Shown: positions 16,307 through 26,222, counted from the stretch's first letter. The stretch is DNA of 64,000 nucleotides from Hyphomicrobiales bacterium (GCA_900473175.1 UCKM01000016.1:31598-95597); one strand, 5' to 3'. The notes: a model not told the origin generated them from the letters alone. Translations and numbers: made by a program.

Positions 16307-18601
16307 ATGAGAAAACAGTTATTTGCGAGGCTGACATGTGCAGCTTCGATGGCAGCGCTGTTAGTGGCGCCTATGGGATTGGCATGCGCCGCCGACGCGC
16401 AGCAATCGTCCAAATCGACATTTGAAATACCCTTCGTCGATGTTTCGGCGACGTCTTTGCAAACATTGGCAAGTCCCACGATTCCTGGCCCGGGGAAATA
16501 TTCAAACGACCACACCGTCATCAAAGGCAAAGATGGCAATTGGCATGTTATCGGCATAACTGGCGGTGGTAATGGGTATGAGAAATCTTTCTATCACACG
16601 ATTCTAACGCAGCTCTATCCACCCGTTGTTAAGGAGGGCGGCACTGGCGACTATGTAAATGTGACTGCAAAGGGGGAGGCTCCAGCAGTCGCAGCTTATA
16701 AGGACACGAAAGAACAATCATGCGCGGCATGGGCGCCCTCCTCAATCATGAAGGACGGCACAGCCTATCTTTTCTTTAGAAGCGACCGCGATCAGAGTGG
16801 TATGTGTACTCGTAGTTCGAGCCGCCTCGAAGTGCTCACGTCGACGGACCCCACCTTGCAGATCTGGAAATCTGTCAACATCTATCCGGCACAAGACACG
16901 CCTACGTTCGGTGTAAAGGTTACAGGTACTCCCGAAGGCTTGCTGGCCTCCGACGGAACGTGGCCCGATCCCAGTCCATCTAAAACCGGCTGGCCTTTCG
17001 ATTTCCGCGATCCGGGCATCCTTCAGAATGACGACGGCAGTTATTTGCTCTATTCGACGGCGCATGATGCTGTCAGCGGGCACAGTGTGGTCGCCGTTCA
17101 CAAATCCTCTGACCTCTTGAACTGGACATTTGCTGGCACTGCTCTAAAGCTTGGGACTGGTGCAGTTGAAGCTCCTTGGGGATCGACCGAGTCGCCATTC
17201 GTCTTCAAGCGGGGCGATTGGTATTACCTCTCAACAACCGTCACGGGCAGCGATCCTGGTAGCTACCACGACACCGTGGTCTTTCGCTCCAAGGATCCCC
17301 TGAATTTCGGCACATATGGTGGTGAAGACAGGCCATCCCAAGACACGCAGCTCGTTGCCAAACTGCCGTTGCACGCACCCGAATATGTTGAAGACAATGG
17401 CAAGACATATGTGACCACCAGTGGGTGGGAAAACAATTCCATCTATGATCAAGCCAAGCATGGTGTCGCAATCGCCCCGCTTTATTGGGAATCGGCCTTG
17501 CCAACCAACGGTTTGCAGCTCGCTTATGCCTTCGATGACGCCATCGTATCAAAGAGCATTACCGACGGCTCCGGGAAAAAGAACGATGGAACCATAGCCA
17601 ACGCCGCTACGAGTGCTGTTGCCGGGGTTACCGGAAATGCGCTGTCATTGGCGGGGGGCGACTATGTCAAAACGCCAGAAATCGCACTGACCGGCGATTT
17701 CACCCTGGCGGGTTGGATAAAAGTCAATCGCAATCCAGACAACAGGGATGGATTGTTCCATTCGAAGGAAGGTTTCGACGTCAACCTCTATCAGAGCCTG
17801 CCCAGGCTATATGTCGGCGGCGGTGCGGATGTTGCAACGTCGGCATTTCCAGTCAACAGCGGCACCTGGACCCATATTGCCGTCACCCGATCGAACAAGG
17901 ACATCACCCTCTACCTCAACGGCCTCAAGGCCGGGGCGGGACGATGGGAACAGGTCAAAACCTTCACCGTGGACAGTGTTGGTAAAACAGTCGCCGGCAG
18001 TCTGGATGGAGCGCTTGACGACGTCCGGGTCTATAATCGGTCGCTCAATTCGCTGGAGGTCAACAATCTCGTCCAGGCCTCGGCCATCGTGAGCGGCACA
18101 AAGACGACGCCGCTCATCGCCTTGAACAAGGCTTTCACCATGGCTGGTTGGGTGAATATAACGCGCACTAGTCCCTCGAACGCCGATGGGCTTTTCCATG
18201 GAACCGGCGGCATGGACCTGAATTTTTACCAGGGTTATCCGAGACTTTACGCGGGGCCAGATGGTGACAAGGCGGTTTCAAAGACGGCCGTTGCGGCCAA
18301 CACCTGGACTCATATAGGCGTAACGAGGGACAGTGCCAACGTCGTGACAATGTATGTCAATGGTGTTGCGACCGGCACCGGCACCTGGGACAAGACGTTC
18401 GGTCTGGATGCAATCGGTAGAGGGACGGCCGGCAAACTACAGGGCAGTATCGCAGGCGTGAGCGTCCAGACACAGGCGCGTACCGCGGATCAGATCAAAG
18501 CCGATGCCGCAAATACCAACGCGCAGAAATTACTGTATGTAACCCAAAACTCCCTTGGCACCTGCGGTCCAGACGATACCAACGGGCCTTGCCCGCAATA
18601 G
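16307..18601 (+). CDS. Secreted GH43-like beta-propeller glycosidase with two LamG-like domains
   Basis: ATG at 16307 follows GGGAGGAG at six bases. The 764-residue product has a signal peptide (to about residue 29, CAADA). A five-bladed propeller of the GH43/32 superfamily occupies about 40-400; FDFRDPGIL and STESPFVF supply the Asp and Glu expected of such enzymes. Two concanavalin/LamG-like jelly-roll domains follow, at about 410-590 and 600-745 (repeated phrase TWTHI.VTR). The family attacks arabinans, xylans or fructans outside the cell; the substrate is not assigned. It stands alone with no transporter or sugar genes nearby. The protein ends shortly after a Cys pair (GTCGPDDTNGPC). Confidence 0.82.
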   Translation: MRKQLFARLTCAASMAALLVAPMGLACAADAQQSSKSTFEIPFVDVSATSLQTLASPTIPGPGKYSNDHTVIKGKDGNWHVIGITGGGNGYEKSFYHTILTQLYPPVVKEGGTGDYVNVTAKGEAPAVAAYKDTKEQSCAAWAPSSIMKDGTAYLFFRSDRDQSGMCTRSSSRLEVLTSTDPTLQIWKSVNIYPAQDTPTFGVKVTGTPEGLLASDGTWPDPSPSKTGWPFDFRDPGILQNDDGSYLLYSTAHDAVSGHSVVAVHKSSDLLNWTFAGTALKLGTGAVEAPWGSTESPFVFKRGDWYYLSTTVTGSDPGSYHDTVVFRSKDPLNFGTYGGEDRPSQDTQLVAKLPLHAPEYVEDNGKTYVTTSGWENNSIYDQAKHGVAIAPLYWESALPTNGLQLAYAFDDAIVSKSITDGSGKKNDGTIANAATSAVAGVTGNALSLAGGDYVKTPEIALTGDFTLAGWIKVNRNPDNRDGLFHSKEGFDVNLYQSLPRLYVGGGADVATSAFPVNSGTWTHIAVTRSNKDITLYLNGLKAGAGRWEQVKTFTVDSVGKTVAGSLDGALDDVRVYNRSLNSLEVNNLVQASAIVSGTKTTPLIALNKAFTMAGWVNITRTSPSNADGLFHGTGGMDLNFYQGYPRLYAGPDGDKAVSKTAVAANTWTHIGVTRDSANVVTMYVNGVATGTGTWDKTFGLDAIGRGTAGKLQGSIAGVSVQTQARTADQIKADAANTNAQKLLYVTQNSLGTCGPDDTNGPCPQ

Positions 18602-18647
18602 AAGCGGATCGCTGCCCGCTTTGCCGGTTCCGGCTTCTGATGCCAAC

Positions 18648-18670
18648 GACAAGCCCCTGAGGGGCTTGTC
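18648..18670. terminator. Hairpin between convergent glycosidase and uracil-DNA glycosylase genes
   Basis: GACAAGCCCC (18648-18657) and GGGGCTTGTC (18661-18670) form a perfect 10-bp stem with a three-base loop. There is no T-run on either side. Its place between convergent genes suggests a terminator or a 3'-end stabilising hairpin serving both. Confidence 0.5.
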
Positions 18671-19352
18671 AACCATGTGAGCTACCCGGGGCTACACCAT
18701 CGAGATAGCGGCGGACATCGCTGAATACATCCTTGAACATCGCCTCGGTCAGGCGACCGGTATTGGTGTTGTAGCGCGAGCAATGGTAGCTCGAGAATAT
18801 CCGGACATTCCCCACAGCCGCTTGCCCGCCATGGCTGAACGGAAAGGCCGAAACCGGTTGCTTGAATGCCCTAATCGTCGATTGATGTGCGATTGTGCCA
18901 AGCGTGACGATAGCGCGCAGATTGGCAAATTGCGCGATGGTTGGCGTAAGGAAACGGCGGCAATTGCTGATCTCACCGCCTACCGGCTTGTTTTCCGGCG
19001 GAACACACCTCACCGCATTGGTGATAGCAGCATCGATGAGCTCGAGGCCGTCATCCGGCCGCGCCGCGAAGGTGCCGCGAGAAAAACCGAATTCGTTCAG
19101 CGTGCCATAGAGAAGATCGCCGGCATAGTCGCCCGTGAACGGCCGCCCCGTGCGGTTGGCGCCGCGCAAGCCGGGTGCAAGACCGACAATGAGAAGTCTG
19201 ACCGATTCGACGCCACCTGCCGGAAGGAAGCTCGGGACTGGCGCATTGTGCCAGCCAGGCTCCTTCAGCCGCCACTCGGCTATGAAGTCATGCAGGCGCG
19301 TACAGATCGGGCAGTCCGGAGAAGGCTCCGGACCGGTCGCGGTTGCGATCAA
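18669..19352 (-). CDS. Uracil-DNA glycosylase, family 5 (UDGb-like), Fe-S
   Basis: Residues show the family 5 pattern: motif 1 GLAPGLRGANRTGRPFTGD and motif 2 SSYHCSRYNTNTGRL. Four Cys positions fit the [4Fe-4S] cluster (CPIC near the N-terminus, NAVRCVPPENKP and ISNCRRF). Family 5 enzymes remove uracil and other deaminated bases from double-stranded DNA. Translation starts at TTG (19352) overlapping the stop of the NYN-domain gene in the sequence TTGA, so the two are translationally coupled. The product is 227 residues. Confidence 0.93.
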   Translation of the reverse strand: MIATATGPEPSPDCPICTRLHDFIAEWRLKEPGWHNAPVPSFLPAGGVESVRLLIVGLAPGLRGANRTGRPFTGDYAGDLLYGTLNEFGFSRGTFAARPDDGLELIDAAITNAVRCVPPENKPVGGEISNCRRFLTPTIAQFANLRAIVTLGTIAHQSTIRAFKQPVSAFPFSHGGQAAVGNVRIFSSYHCSRYNTNTGRLTEAMFKDVFSDVRRYLDGVAPGSSHG

Positions 19353-19921
19353 TAATCGACCTGTTCTTCTTCGACGCGGCGTGGTGTGCGCTCGGATGGC
19401 TCGCGGCCGATTTCGGCGCGCAGCGACGTCAGGTCGATGAAGTGATCGGCTTGGCGGCGCAACTCATCTGAGATCATCGGCGGCTGCGTCGACAGCGTCG
19501 AAACGACGCTGACCTTGCGGCCCTTGCGCTGGAGCGCCTCGACCAGCGAACGGAAATCGCCATCACCGGAGAAGATCACGAAATGGTCAACTGTGTCGGT
19601 CAGCAGCATGGCATCGACGGCAAGTTCAATGTCCATATTGCCCTTGATCTTGCGGCGACCGGCGGAATCCGTGAACTCCTTCGCAGGCTTGGTAACAACC
19701 TTGTAGCCATTGTAGTCGAGCCAATCGATCAACGGGCGGATCGAAGAATACTCCTGATCTTCAACCAGGGCCGTATAATAATACGCCCGCAACAGGTATC
19801 CGCGCTTTTGGAAAGCAGTAAGGAGCTTGCGATAGTCGATATCGAATCCGAGTACCTTGGAAGCCGCATAGAGATTCGCGCCGTCAATGAACAAGACGAT
19901 CTTTTCTCGTGGATCAAACAT
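19349..19921 (-). CDS. NYN-domain (LabA/DUF88) putative ribonuclease
   Basis: I start at the ATG giving MFDPREKIVLFIDGANLY; a further ATG at 19939 is in frame. The 190-residue protein carries the PIN-like NYN fold: the first Asp in FIDGANLYAA, GNMDIELAVDAM with its acidic residues, and FSGDGDFRSLVEALQRKG. These acidic residues form the metal site of the family, which is thought to cleave RNA. A Pro/Arg/Glu-rich tail follows. It shares an operon with the downstream uracil-DNA glycosylase and diverges from rpoZ. Confidence 0.92.
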   Translation of the reverse strand: MFDPREKIVLFIDGANLYAASKVLGFDIDYRKLLTAFQKRGYLLRAYYYTALVEDQEYSSIRPLIDWLDYNGYKVVTKPAKEFTDSAGRRKIKGNMDIELAVDAMLLTDTVDHFVIFSGDGDFRSLVEALQRKGRKVSVVSTLSTQPPMISDELRRQADHFIDLTSLRAEIGREPSERTPRRVEEEQVDY

Positions 19922-20219
19922 TATAATGTTCCGTTTCAAAAATCTGAGCTTAACTTCAATTCAGCTTGCAGGTTGTAAAGCCAGATCTGAACTTATACGA
20001 AAGTAGGGTATTTAGTACGTCGCGTCGAGGCAAAAGCCAATAGGTTCGTTGAGATTTTGTCGTTAATCCGGGACAAGCCTGCTCAACTTTGCGCGATGCA
20101 TTCGGTGCGTTCGTTGGTAGTGTCAAAATGCATCGACCGCTTTTGCTTGTTTTTTGCTCGCAACCGCGTTATGTCGGCACTAATCCGCTAATTCAGTAAA
20201 AAATGAAAGGGGCAGCTTA
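19922..20219. other. Divergent promoter region of the NYN gene and rpoZ
   Basis: This AT-rich region of nearly 300 bases contains no credible coding frame. It should hold the promoters of both flanking operons. The ribosome site of rpoZ (AAAGGGG) is at its right edge. Confidence 0.5.
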
Positions 20220-20621
20220 ATGGCCCGCGTCACTGTTGAAGATTGCGTTGATAAGGTCGAGAACCGGTTTGAACTGGTCCTTCTCGCCAGTCATCGTGCG
20301 CGCCTCATTTCGCAAGGCGCAGCGATCACGATCGATCGCGATAATGACAAGAATCCGGTCGTTGCATTGCGTGAGATCGCAGACGAAACCTTGTCGCCCG
20401 GCGACCTCAAGGAAGACCTGATCCATTCGCTGCAGAAGCACGTCGAAGTCGACGAGCCCGAAGCGGTTGCAGTGCCCCAGGTAACGGCTGGCAATGATGA
20501 AGTGACCGAAGCCGTCGAAGTCGACGCCGACGATAACATCTCGTTCGACTCGATGTCGGAAGAGGAATTGCTGGCCGGCATCGAAGGCCTCGTGGCCCCG
20601 GAAAAGAGCGACGACTACTAA
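20220..20621 (+). CDS. rpoZ: RNA polymerase omega subunit
   Basis: The 133-residue protein opens with [20 protein letters not shown], the signature of omega, and contains [13 protein letters not shown]. The C-terminal half is very acidic, as in other alphaproteobacterial omega subunits. It binds the beta' subunit and aids polymerase assembly and the response to ppGpp. The ppGpp enzyme gene rsh lies directly downstream, the same relation as rpoZ-spoT in enterobacteria, but a terminator separates them here. Confidence 0.97.
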   Translation: MARVTVEDCVDKVENRFELVLLASHRARLISQGAAITIDRDNDKNPVVALREIADETLSPGDLKEDLIHSLQKHVEVDEPEAVAVPQVTAGNDEVTEAVEVDADDNISFDSMSEEELLAGIEGLVAPEKSDDY

Positions 20622-20672
20622 GTCAAAAAGTCGCGTTTGAAGCGCGGCAGATGGCCGATCCAGGCTTTTTGA

Positions 20673-20704
20673 TGCGTCGCAGTTTCTGCGGCGCATTATT
20701 TTTG
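20673..20704 (+). terminator. Terminator after rpoZ
   Basis: TGCGTCGCAG, a TTT loop and CTGCGGCGCA form a 10-bp stem with one G-T pair, followed by TTATTTTTG. It lies about 50 bases past the rpoZ stop. Confidence 0.8.
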
Positions 20705-20782
20705 TGGCGTGGTGATGCAATTACCATATAGGCGACGTAACAATTTGGTCGCTGTTCAATTCTGTGTGTGAGGCCTTCGTCC

Positions 20783-23002
20783 ATGATGCGTCAGTATGAG
20801 CTTGTCGAGCGTGTTCAGCGTTACAAGCCTGACGTTAATGAAGCACTGCTCAACAAGGCCTATGTCTATGCCATGCAGAAGCATGGGCACCAGAAGCGTG
20901 CATCGGGTGATCCCTATTTCTCGCATCCGCTGGAAGTCGCCGCGATCCTCACCGACATGCATCTGGATGAGGCAACCATTGCGATTGCCTTGCTGCATGA
21001 CACCATCGAGGATACTTCGGCCACACGCCAGGAAATCGACACGCTGTTCGGACCGGATATCGGCAAGCTGGTCGAAGGGCTGACCAAGCTGAAGAAGCTC
21101 GACCTAGTTTCGAAGAAGGCGGTCCAGGCGGAAAACCTGCGCAAGCTGCTTTTGGCGATCTCGGACGACGTCCGTGTGCTCTTGGTCAAGCTTGCCGACC
21201 GGTTGCACAATATGCGCACGCTGCATCACGTGCCGGAAGACAAGCGTTTGCGCATCTCGGAAGAGACGATGGATATCTACGCGCCGCTGGCAGGTCGCAT
21301 GGGTATGCAGGACATGCGCGAAGAACTCGAACAGCTTGCCTTCCGCTATATCAATCCTGAAGCCTTCAACGCGGTCACCAACCGCCTTGCCGAGCTGATG
21401 GAGAAGAACCGCGCGACGCTCAAGCAGATCGAAACCGATCTGTCGAACCTCTTCGAGAAGCATGGCATCAAGGCCAGCGTCAAAAGCCGGCAGAAAAAGG
21501 CGTGGTCGGTATTTCGCAAGATGGAAAGCAAGGGGCTTTCCTTTGAGCAATTGTCCGACATATTCGGGTTTCGGGTCGTCGTTGATACGGTTGCCGATTG
21601 CTACAATGCGCTTGGAATCATCCATACGACCTGGTCGATGGTCCCGGGTCGCTTCAAGGACTACATCTCGACACCAAAACAGAATGATTACCGGTCGATC
21701 CACACGACCATCGTCGGTCCGTCGCGCCAGCGTGTCGAACTGCAAATCCGCACCCGTGAGATGAATGACATTGCCGAATATGGCGTTGCGGCCCATTCAA
21801 TCTACAAGGATCGCGGCAGTGCCCAGAATCCGCATGTCATTTCGACGGAAACCAATGCCTATGCATGGCTGCGGCAAACGATTGAAGCCTTGGCCGAAGG
21901 CGACAATCCGGAAGAGTTTCTCGAGCATACCAAGCTCGAACTCTTTCAGGATCAGGTCTTCTGCTTCACGCCGAAGGGTCGCCTGATCGCCCTGCCACGG
22001 GGGGCAACGCCTATCGACTTTGCCTATGCCGTGCACACCAATATCGGCGACAGCTGCGTCGGCGCCAAGGTCAATGGCCGTATCATGCCGTTGATGACTG
22101 AGCTGCACAACGGAGATGAGGTCGAAATCATCCGATCCAAGGCGCAGACACCGCCGGCCGCTTGGGAATCCATAGTTGTCACCGGCAAGGCGCGCGCCGC
22201 CATTCGCCGCGCGACGCGCATTGCAGTCCGCAAGCAATATTCCGGACTTGGCACCCAGATCCTTGAACGGGCCTTCGAGCGGGCAGGGAAGGTCTATTCG
22301 CGCGACGAACTGAAAAAAGGCCTGCCGCGTCTCGCTCGCAAGGAGCTTGACGATGTTCTGGCTGCGGTGGGCCGAGGTGAATTGCCGTCATCCGACGTGA
22401 TGAAGGCGGTTTATCCGGAATATCAGGACGCCAAGCCCAAGCCGAGCACAGCTGAACGCGAAGAAGGATGGGTCAACTTCCGCAACACGTCCGGCATGAT
22501 CTTCAAAATGCCCGAAGGGGCAGAGGTTGCAGGTTTCGAGCCTGGCGGGCCGAATGCCTTGCCAATTCGCGGTGCCAGTCCCGACATGCCCGTACACTTT
22601 TCGCCCGAAGGCGCCGTGCCGGGTGACCGGATCGTCGGCATCCTCCAACCCGGTTCCGGCATGACCATCTATCCGATTCAGTCTTCGGCACTTATGGCCT
22701 ATGACGATCAGCCCGAACGCTGGATCGACGTGCGCTGGGATATTGATGAAAGCCGGCGCGATCGTTTTCCCGCCCGCATCAGCATTTCGGCAATCAATGC
22801 GCCGGGATCGCTGGCGGAGATCGCGCAGATCATTGCAGAGAACGAGACCAATATTCACAATCTTTCGATGGTGCGTACCGCGCCGGATTTCACACAGATG
22901 ATCGTCGATCTCGAAGTGTGGGATCTCAAACATCTCAATCGGATATTGTCGAAACTTAAAGAGAGCAAATGCGTCAGCGACGCGCAGCGTGTCAATGGTT
23001 AG
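20783..23002 (+). CDS. rsh: Bifunctional (p)ppGpp synthetase/hydrolase (Rsh)
   Basis: From ATG 20783 (MMRQYELVERVQRYKP) the product is 739 residues. Domains in order: HD hydrolase (about 30-190, with ALLHDTIEDT), synthetase (about 230-360, with SDIFGFRVVVDTV), TGS (about 390-455, FTPKGRLIALPRGATPIDFA), a helical/zinc-finger-like region, and ACT (about 665-735, GSLAEIAQIIAENETNIHNL). Alphaproteobacteria have this one long RelA/SpoT enzyme, which sets the alarmone level under starvation. It is followed at 17 bases by pyrE. Confidence 0.96.
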   Translation: MMRQYELVERVQRYKPDVNEALLNKAYVYAMQKHGHQKRASGDPYFSHPLEVAAILTDMHLDEATIAIALLHDTIEDTSATRQEIDTLFGPDIGKLVEGLTKLKKLDLVSKKAVQAENLRKLLLAISDDVRVLLVKLADRLHNMRTLHHVPEDKRLRISEETMDIYAPLAGRMGMQDMREELEQLAFRYINPEAFNAVTNRLAELMEKNRATLKQIETDLSNLFEKHGIKASVKSRQKKAWSVFRKMESKGLSFEQLSDIFGFRVVVDTVADCYNALGIIHTTWSMVPGRFKDYISTPKQNDYRSIHTTIVGPSRQRVELQIRTREMNDIAEYGVAAHSIYKDRGSAQNPHVISTETNAYAWLRQTIEALAEGDNPEEFLEHTKLELFQDQVFCFTPKGRLIALPRGATPIDFAYAVHTNIGDSCVGAKVNGRIMPLMTELHNGDEVEIIRSKAQTPPAAWESIVVTGKARAAIRRATRIAVRKQYSGLGTQILERAFERAGKVYSRDELKKGLPRLARKELDDVLAAVGRGELPSSDVMKAVYPEYQDAKPKPSTAEREEGWVNFRNTSGMIFKMPEGAEVAGFEPGGPNALPIRGASPDMPVHFSPEGAVPGDRIVGILQPGSGMTIYPIQSSALMAYDDQPERWIDVRWDIDESRRDRFPARISISAINAPGSLAEIAQIIAENETNIHNLSMVRTAPDFTQMIVDLEVWDLKHLNRILSKLKESKCVSDAQRVNG

Positions 23003-23019
23003 AATATTGAGGGGTGAGA

Positions 23020-23598
23020 ATGGATACGAGTGAAGTTCTGGATGTATTTCGCGAGGCAGGTGCGGTGCTCGAGGGCCATTTCATCCTGACGTCCGGCTTG
23101 CGCAGTCCGATATTTCTGCAGAAGGCGCGCGTGTTCATGCACGCCGACAAGACGGAACGCGTCTGCCGCGGCCTCGCGGACAAGATCAAGGCGGCCGGGC
23201 TTGGCCAAATTGACTATGTGGTGGGTCCTGCGATTGGTGGTATTATCCCTGCCTACGAAACCTCACGGCACCTTGGCGTTCCGGCGATCTGGGTCGAGCG
23301 CGAAAACGGCATTTTCAAGCTTCGCCGGTTTGAAGTCGCCAAGGGTGCGCGCGTTGTTATCGTGGAAGACATAGTAACGACAGGACTTTCGATCCGTGAA
23401 ACGGTCACGTGCCTGCAGGAGTTGGGTGCCAATGTTCTGGCAGCCGCATGCATCATCGATCGTTCCGCTGGAAAGAGCGATGTCGGTGTACCGCTGATTG
23501 CTCTGGCGGAATATGAAGTGCCGGCTTACCCTGCCGACAAACTTCCGCCGGAACTTGCCGCAATTCCGCCCGTTAAACCCGGTAGTCGCAATATCTGA
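23020..23598 (+). CDS. pyrE: Orotate phosphoribosyltransferase
   Basis: ATG at 23020 lies next to GAGGGG and GTGAG; an alternative GTG two codons upstream is possible. The 192-residue product contains the PRPP-binding loop ([18 protein letters not shown]) and the flexible-loop and substrate segments ([15 protein letters not shown] and [13 protein letters not shown]). It makes OMP from orotate and PRPP in pyrimidine synthesis. It belongs to the subgroup with the GLRSP motif seen in rhizobia. The position behind rsh suggests joint transcription. Confidence 0.95.
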   Translation: MDTSEVLDVFREAGAVLEGHFILTSGLRSPIFLQKARVFMHADKTERVCRGLADKIKAAGLGQIDYVVGPAIGGIIPAYETSRHLGVPAIWVERENGIFKLRRFEVAKGARVVIVEDIVTTGLSIRETVTCLQELGANVLAAACIIDRSAGKSDVGVPLIALAEYEVPAYPADKLPPELAAIPPVKPGSRNI

Positions 23599-23677
23599 TC
23601 AACGACACCGCCTAGCAGGTTTGACACATACGAAGCGTATGGTGGTTACTGCAGTATATTGAGGAACTTGAACTGAA

Positions 23678-24238
23678 ATGCTTTTTAAGAGGCGCAACAA
23701 ACCTCACATTCGCGAGCGACTGCGCTTGGCGCTCTGGCCGCGCCGCTCGATCGGCCGGTCATTGCGTTATTTCGCCAAGCGTGTTCTTCGCTTACGGGCA
23801 ACACCGCACGCCATAGCGTCGGGGTTTGCTTGCGGAATATTTGCCGCCTTCATCCCTATTCTCGGTATTCATATTGCCGTTGCCCTGACCATTGCCTGGT
23901 TGATCGGCGGTAATATTGCCGCCGCGGTCATCGGCACGACGCTTGGCAATCCGCTCGTTCTTCCATTCATCTGGGCAGCAACACTCGAAGCCGGTCGATT
24001 CGTCATGACGGGCAACCTTGCCGGTGATCCTCTGCCTCATCATCTCGGAGGGATGCTTCGTCACATGGATTTCGCGGTCCTGTGGGGACCACTGATCGAA
24101 CCAATGCTCATCGGCGCGGTGCCGCTGGGTCTTGCCGCGGCATTTCTGGTCTATTTCCCGGTTCGCTGGGCAGTCGCAGGTTTCCAGCATCGGCGCAGGT
24201 CAGGATTTCGGCTGCACAAGGTTCCTGAGCCGACATGA
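23678..24238 (+). CDS. DUF2062 membrane protein
   Basis: The 186-residue protein has a basic N-terminus ([20 protein letters not shown]), then hydrophobic helices typical of DUF2062 ([33 protein letters not shown]). The role is unknown; the domain occurs in inner-membrane proteins. Its stop overlaps the acpS start in ATGA, so it is translationally coupled to phospholipid and fatty acid genes. Confidence 0.9.
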   Translation: MLFKRRNKPHIRERLRLALWPRRSIGRSLRYFAKRVLRLRATPHAIASGFACGIFAAFIPILGIHIAVALTIAWLIGGNIAAAVIGTTLGNPLVLPFIWAATLEAGRFVMTGNLAGDPLPHHLGGMLRHMDFAVLWGPLIEPMLIGAVPLGLAAAFLVYFPVRWAVAGFQHRRRSGFRLHKVPEPT

Positions 24239-24639
24239 TCATCGGCATCGGTAGCGATCTGATCGATATCAGGCGCATCGAAAAGACGCTTGAGCGGCAC
24301 GCCGAGCGCTTCATTGCTCGGGTCTTCACGCCGATCGAGCGCGCCAAATCCGAACGCCGCAAGCAACGTGCGGCCTCCTACGCCAAACGGTTCGCTGCAA
24401 AGGAAGCCTGCGCCAAGGCGCTCGGCACCGGCTTGTCACAGGGGGTTTTCTGGCGCGACATGGGGGTCGTCAACCTGCCGAGCGGCGCGCCGACCATGCG
24501 GCTCACGGGAGGCGCGGCACAACGCCTCGATGCCATCGTTCCGCCAGGTCATACGGCCCGGATTCACGTGACCATCACCGATGACTTTCCCCTTGCACAA
24601 GCATTCGTGATTATTGAAGCACTGAAAATCGAAGAATAG
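24235..24639 (+). CDS. acpS: Holo-[acyl-carrier-protein] synthase
   Basis: A 134-residue phosphopantetheinyl transferase with the family motifs [13 protein letters not shown] (metal Asp) and [17 protein letters not shown] (Glu and Lys). It moves 4'-phosphopantetheine from CoA to ACP. The gene starts four bases before the DUF2062 stop (ATGA). lepB, rnc, era and recO follow, a classical alphaproteobacterial cluster. Confidence 0.96.
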   Translation: MIIGIGSDLIDIRRIEKTLERHAERFIARVFTPIERAKSERRKQRAASYAKRFAAKEACAKALGTGLSQGVFWRDMGVVNLPSGAPTMRLTGGAAQRLDAIVPPGHTARIHVTITDDFPLAQAFVIIEALKIEE

Positions 24640-24727
24640 CCTTATTCAAAGGCCAATGGCTGCATTGCCCCTGGCGCTTCCAGCGGTTATGAGGGGGCAC
24701 ATATTTGTCTATGGAGATATTACGAGC

Positions 24728-25501
24728 GTGAGCGACAAAGCTGTTGTGAAGAAATCTGGTGGTCTTGGTGAGACGATCAGCGTCATCGTGCAGGCGCTTC
24801 TGCTCGCACTCATCATTCGGACCCTGCTGTTCCAGCCCTTCAACATCCCGTCGGGATCGATGCGGCCGACGCTGCTCGAGGGCGATTACCTCTTTGTTTC
24901 GAAGTTCTCGTACGGTTATTCGAAATATTCGATCCCGTTCGCGCCGGACCTCTTTTCGGGCCGTATCTGGGGCGGTGAGCCAAAACGCGGCGATATCGCC
25001 GTGTTCCGCAAACCCAATGATACGTCGCTCGATTTCATCAAGCGTGTGATCGGTCTGCCCGGTGACAAGATTCAGGTGCGCTCCGGCGTGCTCTACATCA
25101 ATGATGTGGCTGTGCCCCGCGTGAAGGTTGGCCAGATCGACAATTCGGACGTCACCGAAGTCAACCGTCCGGTCGATGTCTACCGCGAAACGCTGCCAAA
25201 TGGCATTACTTACGACACGCTCGACCTGACGCCGAACGGCATTGGCGACGACACGCGCGAATTCGTCGTTCCGGCTGGCCATTATTTCATGATGGGCGAC
25301 AATCGCGATAATTCCAGCGACAGTCGCTTTGATGTCGGCTACGTGCCACTCGAAAACTTCATTGGCCGCGCCAACATCATCTTTTTCTCGATCGCCGGCA
25401 AGGCAAGCCCGCTTGAAATCTGGCGCTGGCCTTCGGAATTGCGCTTCGACCGTCTGTTGCATAGTGTCAACAGCGCGCCGAACTCAGTGAAAAGCAATTG
25501 A
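24728..25501 (+). CDS. lepB: Signal peptidase I
   Basis: I take the GTG at 24728 (product VSDKAVVKKSGGLGETISV) rather than the frame start at 24656. The 257-residue enzyme has one N-terminal membrane helix (VIVQALLLALIIRTLLF), the catalytic Ser in PFNIPSGSMRPTLLEGD, the catalytic Lys in LDFIKRVIGLPGD and the box MMGDNRDNSSDSR. It removes signal peptides on the periplasmic side. It lies between acpS and rnc. Confidence 0.96.
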   Translation: MSDKAVVKKSGGLGETISVIVQALLLALIIRTLLFQPFNIPSGSMRPTLLEGDYLFVSKFSYGYSKYSIPFAPDLFSGRIWGGEPKRGDIAVFRKPNDTSLDFIKRVIGLPGDKIQVRSGVLYINDVAVPRVKVGQIDNSDVTEVNRPVDVYRETLPNGITYDTLDLTPNGIGDDTREFVVPAGHYFMMGDNRDNSSDSRFDVGYVPLENFIGRANIIFFSIAGKASPLEIWRWPSELRFDRLLHSVNSAPNSVKSN

Positions 25502-25508
25502 TGAGACG

Positions 25509-26222
25509 ATGAGCCTGTCAGCCGACGCTGTTCGCAGACTGGAAGAAAAGACGAGGCATTCATTTCGCGACCTCGGCCGTCTGGAGCGTGCACTGACCCA
25601 TGCAAGCGCGCGCCCTTCGGCCGGATCGGACTATGAGCGCCTCGAGTTTCTTGGTGACCGTGTCCTTGGACTGGTCATTGCGGAACTTCTGTTCCGCGCC
25701 TATCCGACCGCGAGCGAAGGCGAATTGTCGCTGCGCCTCAACTCTCTTGTCAATGCCGATACCTGCGCCGCTGTTGCGGACGAAATCGGCCTTCACGAGT
25801 TCATCCGTACGGGTTCCGATGTTAAGGGGCTGGCTGACAAGCGTTTGAAAAGCCTGCGCGCCGATGTGGTGGAATCGCTCATCGCCACGATTTATCTGGA
25901 CGGCGGCCTTGAAGCAGCGCAACCTTTCATCGAGCGTTACTGGAATGCCCGCTCGCGCGAGATCAATTCGGCGCAGCGCGATCCGAAGACAGAATTGCAG
26001 GAATGGGCACACCAGCAGAACGGCGCACAGCCGCTCTACAGTGTGGTCGATCGCACGGGACCTGACCATGACCCGCAGTTTACCGTGAAGGTTGATGTCA
26101 AAGGCTTTGAGCCGGCCACCGGAATGGGCCGTTCGAAGCGCATCGCAGAACAGGAAGCGGCGGTAGCTCTGCTTTATCGAGAAGGCGTCCGTCAGAAGGC
26201 GCAGGAAGAAGAGACCAAATGA
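25509..26222 (+). CDS. rnc: Ribonuclease III
   Basis: The 237-residue enzyme has the RNase III signature YERLEFLGDRVLGLVIAELL with the metal Glu/Asp residues, a second acidic site (DVVESLIATIYLDGG), and a C-terminal double-stranded RNA binding domain (about 160-230, ending in SKRIAEQEAAVALL). It processes rRNA precursors and structured RNAs. Its stop overlaps the era start (ATGA), so the two are coupled. Confidence 0.97.
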   Translation: MSLSADAVRRLEEKTRHSFRDLGRLERALTHASARPSAGSDYERLEFLGDRVLGLVIAELLFRAYPTASEGELSLRLNSLVNADTCAAVADEIGLHEFIRTGSDVKGLADKRLKSLRADVVESLIATIYLDGGLEAAQPFIERYWNARSREINSAQRDPKTELQEWAHQQNGAQPLYSVVDRTGPDHDPQFTVKVDVKGFEPATGMGRSKRIAEQEAAVALLYREGVRQKAQEEETK

